NCBI GenBank assembly: GCA_012103075.1
Contig: JAAVLQ010000002.1
Coordinates: forward strand, 389,001-453,000
Direction of reading: 5' to 3'
Origin: Brucella cytisi
Lineage (GTDB): Bacteria; Pseudomonadota; Alphaproteobacteria; Rhizobiales; Rhizobiaceae
DNA: 64,000 bases
The position numbers were made by a program, and so were the translations under genes. This document shows positions 18,101 to 27,659 of the stretch, in pieces (within the stretch, counting starts at the first letter, position 1; every line of letters starts with the position of its first letter). The notes beneath the pieces were generated by a model, which did not search any database, was not told the origin of the DNA, and saw only the letters and a list, made by a program, of their open reading frames with translations.

Positions 18101-21100
18101 TTACTTGTTCTTCTCGAGAAGAAGCTGAACCAGTTTCTGGTCGACGTCGCCGGTCGGCGTCTGGCCATTCGCCTTCTGGAAGGCAGCAATTGCAGCGCGG
18201 GTCTTGCCGCCCATCAAGCCATCGGCAGTGCCGACGTCGTAGCCGTTCTTCTGGAGAATTAGCTGGATGTTACGAACAGCCTTCTTCATATCCACCGAGC
18301 CGGTGGTGAGCGGTTTGCTCTCGGTCCAAGCATCCGGGACGTCGATGGAGTTGGTTGCCTGATCGAGCGGCTTGGCCTTCCAGAGCTTGACTAAATCCTT
18401 GGCGCGTTCAAGCTGTTCCGGTTTCAATGCCTTGGCAATCTGGTCGCGTTTGTCGGCAGCATCCTTGTCACCAGCATTGGCGGCAAGCGAGAACCATTTG
18501 TAGCTTTCTTCCAGATTGACCGGCATGCCCAGTCCCTTGGCCGCAAGGATTCCGAGATTGAACTGGCTGTCCTTCACGCCGAGTTCGGCGGCATCGGTGA
18601 ACCAGCGCACGGCGGAAGCATTGTCAGGGTTGCCATTGGCGCCGGTTGCGAAAAGGACGGCGAGGTTGTGCATCGCGCTGGCGTTACCCTGCTGCGCTGA
18701 AAGCTGGTACCGTGTCTTGGCCTTTTCGAGATCGCGGGCCATGCCAAGGCCCTTCTCGTTGAAGTTGCCGAGACGATATTGCGCCGGGGCAAAGCCTTGA
18801 CCTGCAGAAATCTCATACCATTTCGCCGCCTTGGCAAAGTCGGCGGCAACGCCGCGACCTTCCATGTAGCGATTGCCGACTTCGAAGAGGGCACGGGCGT
18901 CGCCTTTGGCTGCAGCCTCGCGAAGCGCTGTCGGACCGGCTTCTTCCGGTACAGATGGAATGGTGGCTTGGGGCTGTGCGGCAGGTTCGGTTGATGTAGC
19001 CGTTTCCGCAGGGGCTACCGGATGGGCGGCTGTTTCGGTTGCTACGGCAGGCTGTTCAATCTGTGTGGGGATTTCGACCGCTGCCTGCTGCTCGTTTACT
19101 CGTTCCGGGTTTTCTTCCTGCGCAATTTTCTCCGCGCCGGACTCAGCGATCGCGGGCGTGGTTTCTGCGGATTGTTCGAGGGCAGATGTGGTGTCCGACG
19201 CGATTTTTGCAGCGATTTCGTCGGCTGGCGCAGGTGTATTATCGGCGGCAGTTGTGTCGATCTGAGGCGGTGCCGTATCAAGTGCGGCTTCCACCGGCTC
19301 GTCGCGGTTGAGGAAAGCTGAGCCGATCTGCAGGCCAGCCATCGCGATCATCACAGCACCGATTGCCATCAGGATCGGCTTACGCTGGCGCTGGATCATG
19401 TCGCCGACTGATGACTTTTTCTTACCGGTGCGCTTGGTCGCGCCCTTCTGAAGCTGTTCGGATTCGGCGGCCGCAAGCTGGGCGGCACGCCGCGCTGCCG
19501 TGATGAAGTCTACCTTGCCGTTGGCGGCAAGGGCCAGATCGGCAGCGTCTTCGCGCTGGCGGCGTTCTTCGCGTACCCGCTTCATAATCGAATTGAGGTC
19601 CGGCATCCCTTCGCCCTGAGGGCGAGGGGATGGGGTCGCTTCCAGCTCCGGCTCTTCGCGTGTGATCGGCTCGATGGCCGCAAGATCGCTTTCGAAGGCT
19701 GGCGCATCAAGCGTCGCGTCAAAAGCGCTGGCTTCGAGCGTTTCGTCGTTCTTTCCGATGGATTTGTCGGCGCGGCGACCGCGTATAGCTTTCGCGAAAC
19801 CGCCGAAGAGCGATGACTTCCCGGTCAAGGCACCTGCCTGCATATCGGCGGGACCGGCTTCACTCTGGACGGTTGCAAAAGCTGCTTCCGCTGCCGCTGC
19901 AGCGGGGAACGCGGTGCCGACGGACGCGGCGATCCAGCGTTGGGGCTGGTGAAGGCCGGCTTTTCAGTGTCCGACGTGTCTGATTTGCCTGCCACGTCCT
20001 GCTCAAGCCCGCCAGACGATCAACGATCTTGACCAATGTGTCGTGGACGGTCTCGAATGTCTTGCCGTTGCGCTCGTCGGAATTGCGCGCCGGGGCCTCG
20101 AGCGATTTCATGTCTTCAGCGAGTTGCCGGGCGATCACGCTGTCGCCATGTGATCCATGCTGCAGAACGCGCGCGACTGCACTTTCGGCAGCTTCGCGCG
20201 CTGCATCCAGTACTGTTTCGCGATTGGAGGCGATGGAACGCTCGATGGAATCGAGACGCGGCTTCAATTCTGCGATCTCGGCAACGGGCTGCGCAAGATG
20301 ATGGGCGATATTCGCAATCTGATCTTCGAGGCTGCGGATTGCCTTCACATCCAGTCCGGGGCCGTCATAGGTCGGCGCCTGAAGGAGACCTAGTGAAATC
20401 TGCTGCGAAAGATCGTCGAGGCGGCCTTCCAGAGTGTGGATCGCGCTGTTGTCGACATGCTGCGTGGCATATTGCGCGTCGAGACGCTCGGTCAGTTCTG
20501 CAAAGCGGCGGTCGATTTTGTCCAGAACAGAAGGATGCGGCTCCTCTACCCGGCGCTCGGCAGCTTCGAGCTTCTCGCCGATGGCTTCAAGACGTGCCTC
20601 TACAGCGTGATAGTCGGACTGGTTCAGATTCTCCATGACCTTGCCAACCTGATTGGCAAGCAGGTTGATCTGGTGTGCGAGCTGGTCGATGACGCCTTCC
20701 GGTAGCGCTGAGCCGCTTGAAAGACCGTCGATGCGAGAGGAAAGTTCGCCGAGCTTGCGATAGAGCGTGTCGGAATTCTGCTGCGTTGCCGAAGTGGCGA
20801 GCTGTTCTGCGAGCTCTGCCAAACGGCTTTCGATACGCTCCAGTCGGCGCGCACTGTCCTGATCCGGGCGCTGGGCGCGGCTGGTGGCAATGATAGCGCG
20901 GCTGATTTCGTCCAGCCGCTCATCGATCTGCTGCAGACGGCTCTGATCGAGCGACGACGCGTGTTGTGGGCTGAGCGATTCCTCGATGGAATTCGCGAGC
21001 TGGCCGATGCGATCCTCGATTGCGCTCAGGCGGTTCGACTGGGGCAAAGTACCGATGGCGTCGCGCACCTGCTCGCCGCGAGCCGATCGCATCCAACGCC

Positions 21101-21693
21101 GGATCGACGGCATTGTGGCGTTGTTCGAAGGCCTCGAAACGCGCGTCGAAGCGATCCCAACGATTGTTGAGACGATGCAGTGTTTCTTCGCGCGCGAGGC
21201 TCTGGACGGTGCGATTGAGCTCTTCGAGCTGGCGGCGGAGCGCCTGTGCGTTTGCCTCACTGCTGCGTTCGGCGAGAAGGTGCACACTGTCGTTGATACG
21301 CTCAAAATCATCGCTCATCTGCTGTGAAAAGCCTTCTTCGCTTGCGGCGCGCTGAAGGCGGGTCATCTCGCGGCTGGCACGGCTGACCTCGGCGCTTGAG
21401 GCATAATGCGGCTGCGGCTCTTCATGGCTACCGCGCATCCGACGGAGATTTTCGGCAATCTCGGCGAGGCCGGTTACAGTCTCGTCCGGATGGCGAACTG
21501 GGTGACGTTCGGAACGCAGAATATCACGCACGTCCGGGGCGCTGTCGTGCTCCAGATCCATCAGGCGTTTCTCAAGGCTCGCCAGCGTGCGGTTAAGTTC
21601 TTCCATGGCAGGTGATGACGCTCGGCGCTCGCGGCGGGCATTCAAATCGTCGATAATTGATCGTGAACCTGACGCCATATCTGGATTTGCCAT
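18101..21693 (-). CDS. podJ: PodJ-like polar localization factor, frameshifted
   Basis: A protein of about 1195 residues with PodJ architecture. The cytoplasmic N-terminal half is a long series of coiled-coil heptads (ELNRTLASLEKRLMDLEHDS, HAVEARLEAIGEKLEAAERR). A linker and one membrane helix follow (PILMAIGAVMIAMAGLQIGS), then a periplasmic part with three to four Sel1 repeats (ALFEVGNRYMEGRGVAADFA, AQYRLGNFNEKGLGMARDLE, SQFNLGILAAKGLGMPVNLE) and a C-terminal peptidoglycan-binding domain (LQKNGYDVGTADGLMGGKTR). PodJ recruits polarity and division regulators to one pole in Caulobacter and relatives. Breaks near 21080, 19990 and 19910 divide it into three frames; all are coding, so one gene is most likely. 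It starts at ATG 21693. Confidence 0.85.
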
Positions 21694-22061
21694 GATAAAT
21701 TCACTTTTTTCTAATGATAGAGGCCGCCGGGAGCAAATTTCACCAGCGCAACAGGCAAGAATTTGCTCTGCTTACATTTGTACAAACGTGGTAAATAACT
21801 CGTTAATATATGCGGCTAAGTGACTGCTTTCATGGATGCCGAATAGCATCCCATGGTTGAGCGGGCTGAATTCAGCGTGTCAAACGCGACCCGGCATGAA
21901 AAGCGGATCTATCGAATACGAAAGATGCGTGAACCGCGGCGGCAAATGTAAATCGAAGCTGCGGCACTGACAGCAATGTCAATGTGAGCTGTCATCAACA
22001 GTGGTTCCATCGCGCGATCGTGCGGTGACCGGGCGTTTCCGGGGCGGAAACAGGGTAGAAC
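21694..22061. other. Divergent intergenic region (PodJ / MerR)
   Basis: About 370 bases between two divergently transcribed genes, AT-rich near 21694-21830, so it should hold both promoters. I could not assign a convincing -35/-10 pair or operator. Confidence 0.4.
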
Positions 22062-22526
22062 ATGAGTAAACAGACAAACGCGCCAAGGCTGGTCGCTGAT
22101 ATAGCGATTGCCGATCTGCTAACCGGCGCAAGCGGGCATATTCGAAAGGACAGCCATTCAGGCGGTCAACTATACCGGATTGGCGATTTAGCGGAGGAGT
22201 TCGACCTGACGTTGCGGGCCTTGCGCTTCTACGAAGACAAGGGGTTGCTCAATCCGCGCCGTGCGGGCGTGACGCGGCTTTATGATTATAATGATCATAC
22301 GCGACTGCGTCTTATCCTGTTTGGACGTCGCATCGGCTTCACGTTGGGCGAGATGGGCCAGTTGATCAGCGTGTGGGAAAAAGGCATCGGCGACTCTGTC
22401 GAAGTCGAAAAGCTAAGCAAGCGTTTCAAGGAAAAACTGGTCGAGCTTGAGAAAAAAAATGAGGTAAATCGGTCAGTTGAAGAGCTTCGGACCATCCTCG
22501 CGCGAATGGGTCGGTCACCGCTGTGA
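22062..22526 (+). CDS. MerR-family transcriptional regulator
   Basis: A 154-residue intact regulator. The winged helix-turn-helix is at about residues 35-105: LYRIGDLAEEFDLTLRALRF, YEDKGLLNPRRAGVTRLYDY, then RLRLILFGRRIGFTLGEMGQ. A dimerisation coiled coil follows (VEKLSKRFKEKLVELEKKNE). There are no metal-binding Cys residues, so it is not a metal sensor of CueR type. MerR proteins of this kind (LiuR-like) control acyl-CoA and branched-chain amino-acid breakdown in proteobacteria. It lies 2 kb upstream of a fadE-thiolase-fadB operon that has a MerR-style palindrome between -35 and -10, so it is the best candidate regulator. That link is an inference. Confidence 0.85.
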   Translation: MSKQTNAPRLVADIAIADLLTGASGHIRKDSHSGGQLYRIGDLAEEFDLTLRALRFYEDKGLLNPRRAGVTRLYDYNDHTRLRLILFGRRIGFTLGEMGQLISVWEKGIGDSVEVEKLSKRFKEKLVELEKKNEVNRSVEELRTILARMGRSPL

Positions 22527-22554
22527 TTGCAGGTGTATGAAGCTTGAAAATGTG

Positions 22555-22592
22555 GCTGCCCTTACCTGATTGATGAGCTAAACAAGGGCAGC
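22555..22592 (+). terminator. Possible terminator after the MerR gene
   Basis: A 9-bp inverted repeat, GCTGCCCTT (22555-22563) and AAGGGCAGC (22584-22592), with a 20-base loop. There is no T run directly after it, so function as a terminator is uncertain. Confidence 0.4.
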
Positions 22593-23350
22593 TCATTCAC
22601 TCATAATGAAAAATATATATAAAAAAAATCAACGCCTTTAGAATGCAATTTAGACTTGGCGCCATACGGAGGATGACGGAACGACCTACCCTGTATCGGT
22701 ATTATACAAGCCGTTTGCATTCTCCGTTTTTGCTCCGCATGCTGTGTTTGATCTGATCCACCAACACAGATGTTGCTTGCAGAGCGAGAACGGGTCGTAT
22801 TTAGCAATAAGAAAAAGTTTTAAAACCTCCTGTTCGTTGAAAACAAAGCAGTCTTAACTGGATCTTAAAATAGCAACTTGCTGGGTAAGATTTCTCAATC
22901 TCCATTGTCTAATTTAACTAGCGCTAAAAATTGAAATGTAATTTTCGGATAACTGAATTATCCGCAAGGAAGCTTCCGGAAGGCTTCGTTCTGGGATTTC
23001 TGAAAATTTGTATCAACTTGTGTCTCGCCAAGGGCGCTCTGGGGCGACTTTGGACGATGAAACTACGGTTCACAATTATTCGCCGTCATCTTTTTAATTT
23101 GGTTATATGTGTGCATCCACGAATGTGCGGCCTCGGCCAGATCGAGGTCGGAGCGAACTCAGCCTAGCAGGTCCGAATGTTTCAGCCTGTTGCATGAAGT
23201 GTGCCGTGCAGTGGGAACCTCGACGCATCGACGGGGTTATTCCAGCCTTGCGACTGATGGCGCATCCAAGATGTGCCCAGAACGAACAGATGGAGCGCCG
23301 GTCTGATCCAATCAGATCGAACTCGCTCTGATGCGAAAGTGAGGCCGACA
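22593..23350. other. Intergenic stretch, no gene seen
   Basis: About 750 bases, AT-rich in the first 350. Frames of 67-82 codons exist on both strands, but they lack ribosome-binding sites and protein-like composition. No RNA gene or repeat was recognised. Confidence 0.5.
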
Positions 23351-23864
23351 ATGAAAAAAGCTCTTGTTCTAACCGTAGCGACGTTTCTCGCCAGCTCCGG
23401 TTTTGCGCTGGCGCAGGATCGAGTGCTTATCGAAGTGCCTCAGGCAGCACGCGATTATGTCATCGCAAATCCTTCGGACCCGGTCGTCATTGAGGGCGAA
23501 ATCAGTGACGGTTATGTTCTCCCCTGATGCAATCGCGGTTCATCCGATCCCCGACAATCCGGGTTTCGGTTACATCTATGTCAATGGTGAACCGGTGATC
23601 GTTTCCATGCAGAACCGTCAGGTTGTCTATTATACCGAAGGGCCGAATGCCGGCCCGCTGGTGCCGAATGAAGTCGTGACCTACATCGAAACCAATCCGG
23701 TTGATCCGGTCATCATCGAAGGAGATATAGCCGAAGGCATGGTCATCCCCGAGGATGTGCCGCTGGTGGCTGTTCCGGAGCAGCCGACTTATTCCTATGT
23801 TTATGTGGAAGATCGTCCGGCTCTGATCGATACGCAGACCCGCCGCGTTGTATGGGTCAAGTAA
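23351..23864 (+). CDS. Secreted DUF1236 tandem-repeat protein, frameshifted
   Basis: The signal peptide MKKALVLTVATFLASSGFAL is followed by two DUF1236 repeats. Repeat one is VLIEVPQAARDYVIANPSDP, VVIEGEISDGYVLP, then YIYVNGEPVIVSMQNRQVVY. Repeat two is NEVVTYIETNPVDPVIIEGD, then EQPTYSYVYVEDRPALIDTQ. The break between them lies in the four-C run near 23521; one C fewer gives GYVLPDAIAVHPIPDN and about 170 residues. DUF1236 proteins are periplasmic and common in Rhizobiales, with no known function. A strong terminator follows. Confidence 0.85.
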
Positions 23865-23887
23865 GCCTTCGAGGATCGATCAATAGT

Positions 23888-23915
23888 AGAAAGGCGGCAA
23901 TTCTGCCGCCTTTCT
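23888..23915 (+). terminator. Terminator after the DUF1236 gene
   Basis: A 12-bp perfect stem, AGAAAGGCGGCA (23888-23899) / TGCCGCCTTTCT (23904-23915), with T-rich flanks on the right. Confidence 0.8.
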
Positions 23916-23998
23916 CATGTCTCACATGTGGTCATCCGGTCCACGCAATCGGCGTGATTTTCACCGTTCAGGTCGCGTTACCGGTCAAAAATGACCGT

Positions 23999-24232
23999 TC
24001 ACGAAGCCGCAAACTTGACCATAACACCACGCTGGCGAAAATATGCCTGCATGAGCTTCCTGCCGGAACGGTTGTTCTGCACCAGCTTGGCCGGATCGAA
24101 CACAGCCTCTTTCAAGCCCGCGCGCTCAAGCGCTGCTTTCAGGGCGGCGATATGCAAATCGATGTCGACATTATCCGCCTGAAGCGATTCATAAATTCGG
24201 TCTGTCGCTTCCGCTACAGTAGGTTCGCTCAC
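23999..24232 (-). CDS. Small conserved-looking hypothetical protein
   Basis: A 77-residue frame from GTG 24232 with an AGGAG site seven to nine bases upstream. It is helical in character (AEATDRIYESLQADNVDIDL, HIAALKAALERAGLKEAVFD, RSGRKLMQAYFRQRGVMVKF). It has no signal peptide and no recognised family. Its good ribosome-binding site and composition argue for a real gene. Its promoter would lie in the same 360-base region as that of the fadE operon. Confidence 0.6.
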   Translation of the reverse strand: MSEPTVAEATDRIYESLQADNVDIDLHIAALKAALERAGLKEAVFDPAKLVQNNRSGRKLMQAYFRQRGVMVKFAAS

Positions 24233-24346
24233 CCCTATACTCCTGTTGTTGCTTGCAGGCGCTTATCACACTTTCTTTTTGACCACTATCAAGATGAAAA
24301 GCGTCTTTACATGAACATTTCCCGTCCCGCACGAACTTGTGTAATT

Positions 24347-24370
24347 TTTGACGTTTACGGAAACGTCAAA
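24347..24370 (+). promoter_or_regulatory. MerR-type operator in the fadE operon promoter
   Basis: A perfect 10-bp inverted repeat: TTTGACGTTT (24347-24356), 4-base centre ACGG, AAACGTCAAA (24361-24370). The TTGACG inside the left arm can serve as -35, and TAGGTT (from 24372) as -10, with an 18-base spacer. A palindrome centred in a long spacer is the classic MerR arrangement. A near-identical site lies at 6863-6883. Confidence 0.65.
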
Positions 24371-24594
24371 GTAGGTTAGCTTCGAGCCGAAATTGACTGG
24401 ACGAGCGCGAATTCCGTGATGTGGTCAGTCAAAAAGCGGCAAAATGGCTGTTTTCGCAGGAAATCATCCCTTTTGTTGCAACATGCGCGCTGTCACAACG
24501 TTTTGCTATAATGTGGCATGCAGGCATGAAACGCGGTTACGGGCTCGTTCCAGCCATCGCGGAACGGCTCAGGTGGTGAATTTGGAGGATTTCT

Positions 24595-26388
24595 ATGCCG
24601 AGCTATCGCGCGCCAGTTGAGGATACGAATTTCGTTCTCAATGACGTTCTGAATTATCAGCGCTACAACAACCTGCCGGGCTTTGCCGACGCGTCGCCCG
24701 ATGTCGTCGAGGCAATCCTGTCGGAAGGTGCGAAGCTCGCCGAGGGCACCCTGTTTCCGGTCAACCAGACTGCTGATCGCGAAGGCTGCAAGCGTCATTC
24801 GGACGGTTCGGTGACGACGCCGAAAGGCTACAAGCAGGCTTACGACCTTTATCGCGAAGGTGGCTGGCTCGGCCTCGCCGTGCCGGAACAATATGGCGGG
24901 CAGGGGCTTCCTTATCTGCTGCACACGGCTGTCGGCGAATATATGTCGTCTGCCAATATGGCGCTCACCATGTATCCGGGCCTGACACAGGGCGCGATTG
25001 CCGCGATCCTGACCCACGGCACCGATGAGCAGAAAGACACCTATCTGCCGAAGATGGTTGAAGGCACCGGACCGGCACGATGAACCTGACCGAGCCGCAT
25101 TGCGGTACCGATCTGGGCTTGCTGCGCACCAGCGCCGCGCCGCAAAAAGACGGTTCCTACAAGATTTCCGGCCAGAAGATTTTCATCTCGGCTGGCGAAC
25201 ACGACATGTCGGACAACATCATCCATCTGGTGCTGGCCCGTATCGACGGCGCGCCGGAAGGTGTGAAGGGCATTTCGCTGTTCATCGTGCCGAAGTTCAT
25301 TCTCGATGAAAACGGCAATCCGGGCGAGCGTAACGGCGTGTCCTGCGGTTCCATCGAAGAAAAGATGGGCATTCACGGCAACTCCACCTGCGTCATGAAT
25401 TATGACGAGGCAAAGGGTTTTCTGATCGGTGAAGCCCATAAGGGGCTGCGCGCCATGTTCACCATGATGAACGAAGCTCGTCTTGGTGTAGCTTTGCAGG
25501 GCCTTTCGATTGCCGAAACCGCTTACCAGAATGCTGCCATCTATGCGCGTGAGCGTATTCAGGGTCGCGCGCTTTCGGGTGCTGCTGCACCGGACAAGAA
25601 GGCCGACCCGATCATCGTGCATCCGGATATCCGCCGCAACCTCATGAATATCCGTGCTTTCAACGAAGCCGGTCGGGCGCTTATCCTCTGGACGGCACTC
25701 AACTCCGATATCGCCCATCGCGCAGGCGATGAAGCGGAACGTCAGGCAGCAGACGATCTCGTCGGGCTTCTGACGCCGGTTCTGAAAAGGGGTTCTGACC
25801 GACAAGGGTTTTGAACACGCCGTCATGGCGCAGCAGGTCTTCGGTGGCCATGGCTATATCGAAGAACACGGCATGAGCCAGTATGTGCGCGATGCACGAA
25901 TCGCCATGATTTATGAAGGTGCGAACGGCATTCAGGCGCTTGACCTCGTCGGCCGCAAGCTGGCGCTTAACGGTGGCCGCGCAATCACCGCGTTCTTCAA
26001 GGAAGTGGGTGATTTCTGCGAAGCCAACCGCGAAAATGAGAAGCTTTCCTTCTTCACGAAGCATCTGAAGAAGGGCCTCAACGATCTTCAAGCCGCCACC
26101 ATGTGGCTGATGCAGAATGCGATGGCCAAGCCCGACAATGCCGGTGCTGCCTCCAACGACTATATGCATCTCTTCGGACTGGTGGCGCTCGGCTTCATGT
26201 GGGCGCGCATGGCCAAGATCGCGGAAGAAAAGCTTGGCAGTGGCGAAGGCAACAAGGTGTTCCTTGAAGCCAAGCTTGTTACCGCGCGCTATTATTTCGA
26301 GCGGATCATGCCGGAAAGCGCAGCACATCTCGCACGCATCCAGTCGGGCGCGGATTCGATGATGGCGCTCAACGCGGACACATTCTGA
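24595..26388 (+). CDS. Acyl-CoA dehydrogenase (FadE-like, about 598 residues), frameshifted
   Basis: First step of beta-oxidation, forming trans-2-enoyl-CoA with FAD. The long form with the extra C-terminal domain is seen. The N-terminal domain starts [20 protein letters not shown]; the substrate/FAD region contains [40 protein letters not shown] and [20 protein letters not shown]. The catalytic glutamate is in [20 protein letters not shown], and the extra domain runs to ALNADTF. A missing T near 25067 ([12 protein letters not shown]) and an extra A near 25789 ([13 protein letters not shown]) explain the two breaks. It is the first gene of an operon with thiolase and FadB. Confidence 0.88.
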
Positions 26389-26400
26389 GTTAGGGATTGA

Positions 26401-26419
26401 GCTAAATTTCGAATTTAGC
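26401..26419. repeat. Inverted repeat between fadE and thiolase
   Basis: Arms GCTAAATT (26401-26408) and AATTTAGC (26412-26419) around TCG, directly before the GGAAGGAG ribosome-binding site of the thiolase gene. It could be an mRNA-processing hairpin or an internal operator. Confidence 0.45.
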
Positions 26420-26433
26420 GGGAAGGAGTCAAC

Positions 26434-27640
26434 ATGGCTGAGGCTTATATTTACGATCACGTGCGCACACCGCGCGGACGTGGCAAGAAGGATGGCAGCC
26501 TGCACGAAGTGCCTGCCGTTCGTCTGGGCGCGAAGGTTCTGGAATCCTGCGCGACCGCAACGGTATCGACACGGCAAAGGTCGATGACATTATTTTCGGC
26601 TGCGTCGATCCGGTCGGCGAGGCTGGTGCGGTCATCCCGCGTTCGTCGGCTTTTGAAGCCGGTTACGACTTCAAGGCGCCGGGCATCCAGATTTCGCGCT
26701 TCTGCGCTTCCGGCCTCGATGCGGTCAATCTGGCGGCAGCCAAGGTCGCCTTCGGTTCCGACGATCTGGTGATTGCAGGCGGCGTGGAAAGCATGTCGCG
26801 CGTCGGCATGGGCATGTCGGGCGGTGCCCGGTACATGGATCCATCGGTCGGCTTCCCCGGCTATTTCATGCCGCAAGGTGTTTCTGCCGATCTGATCGCC
26901 ACGAAATACGGCTTCAGCCGCGATGACGTCGATGCCTATGCCGTCGAAAGCCAGAAGCGCGCTGCCAAGTCGTGGGAAAGGGGCTACTTCAAGAATTCGG
27001 TCATTTCGATCAAGGACCAGAATGGGCTGACCATTCTCGATCATGACGAGCACATGCGACCGACGACCGACATGCAGGCGCTGGGCCAGCTCAATCCATC
27101 TTTTGTGATGCCGGGCGAAATGGGTGGCTTCAATGCTGTCGGCATTCAGGCCCATCCGGAAATCGAAACCGTCAATCACGTCCACCATGCCGGTAACTCG
27201 TCGGGCATCGTGGATGGGGCGGCTGGCGTTCTGGTCGGCTCGGGGAAGGCTGGCAAGGCCTTCGACATCAAGCCGCGTGCGCGCATTCGTGCTTTCGCCA
27301 ATATCGGCTCCGAACCGGCGCTCATGCTGACCGGCCCGGTCGATGTGACGGAAAAGCTTCTCAAGCAGGCGAAGATGAAAATCTCGGACATCGACCTGTT
27401 CGAGCTGAACGAAGCCTTCGCGGCGGTTGTTCTGCGCTACATGCAGGCCTTCGACATTTCGCACGACAAGATGAACGTCAATGGCGGCGCCATGCCATGG
27501 GCCATCCGCTCGGTGCAACCGGTGCGATGATCCTCGGTACAGTGCTGGATGAACTGGAACGCCGCGATCTCAACACAGCGCTGGTGACATTGTGCATCGG
27601 TGCCGGCATGGGTACGGCAACAATCATCGAGCGCGTTTAA
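26434..27640 (+). CDS. Acetyl-CoA acyltransferase (thiolase), frameshifted
   Basis: Cleaves 3-ketoacyl-CoA in beta-oxidation; about 402 residues. It starts at ATG 26434 ([20 protein letters not shown]). The acyl-binding cysteine is in [13 protein letters not shown], the second motif is [16 protein letters not shown], and the C-terminal Gly-rich region with the catalytic Cys is in [20 protein letters not shown]. One C is missing near 26550 ([17 protein letters not shown]) and one base near 27493 ([19 protein letters not shown]). It lies 45 bases after fadE and 19 bases before the fadB-type gene, a standard fatty-acid oxidation operon. Confidence 0.88.
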
Positions 27641-27659
27641 GGCGAGGGAGGTTTTACGA

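Noticed and set aside
22601..23167. Short frames on both strands in the 22593-23350 gap.
   Set aside because: No ribosome-binding sites, no protein-like composition and no similarity to known families.
25699..27518. Long minus-strand frames opposite the fadE and thiolase genes.
   Set aside because: Antisense shadows; the plus-strand proteins have clear catalytic motifs.
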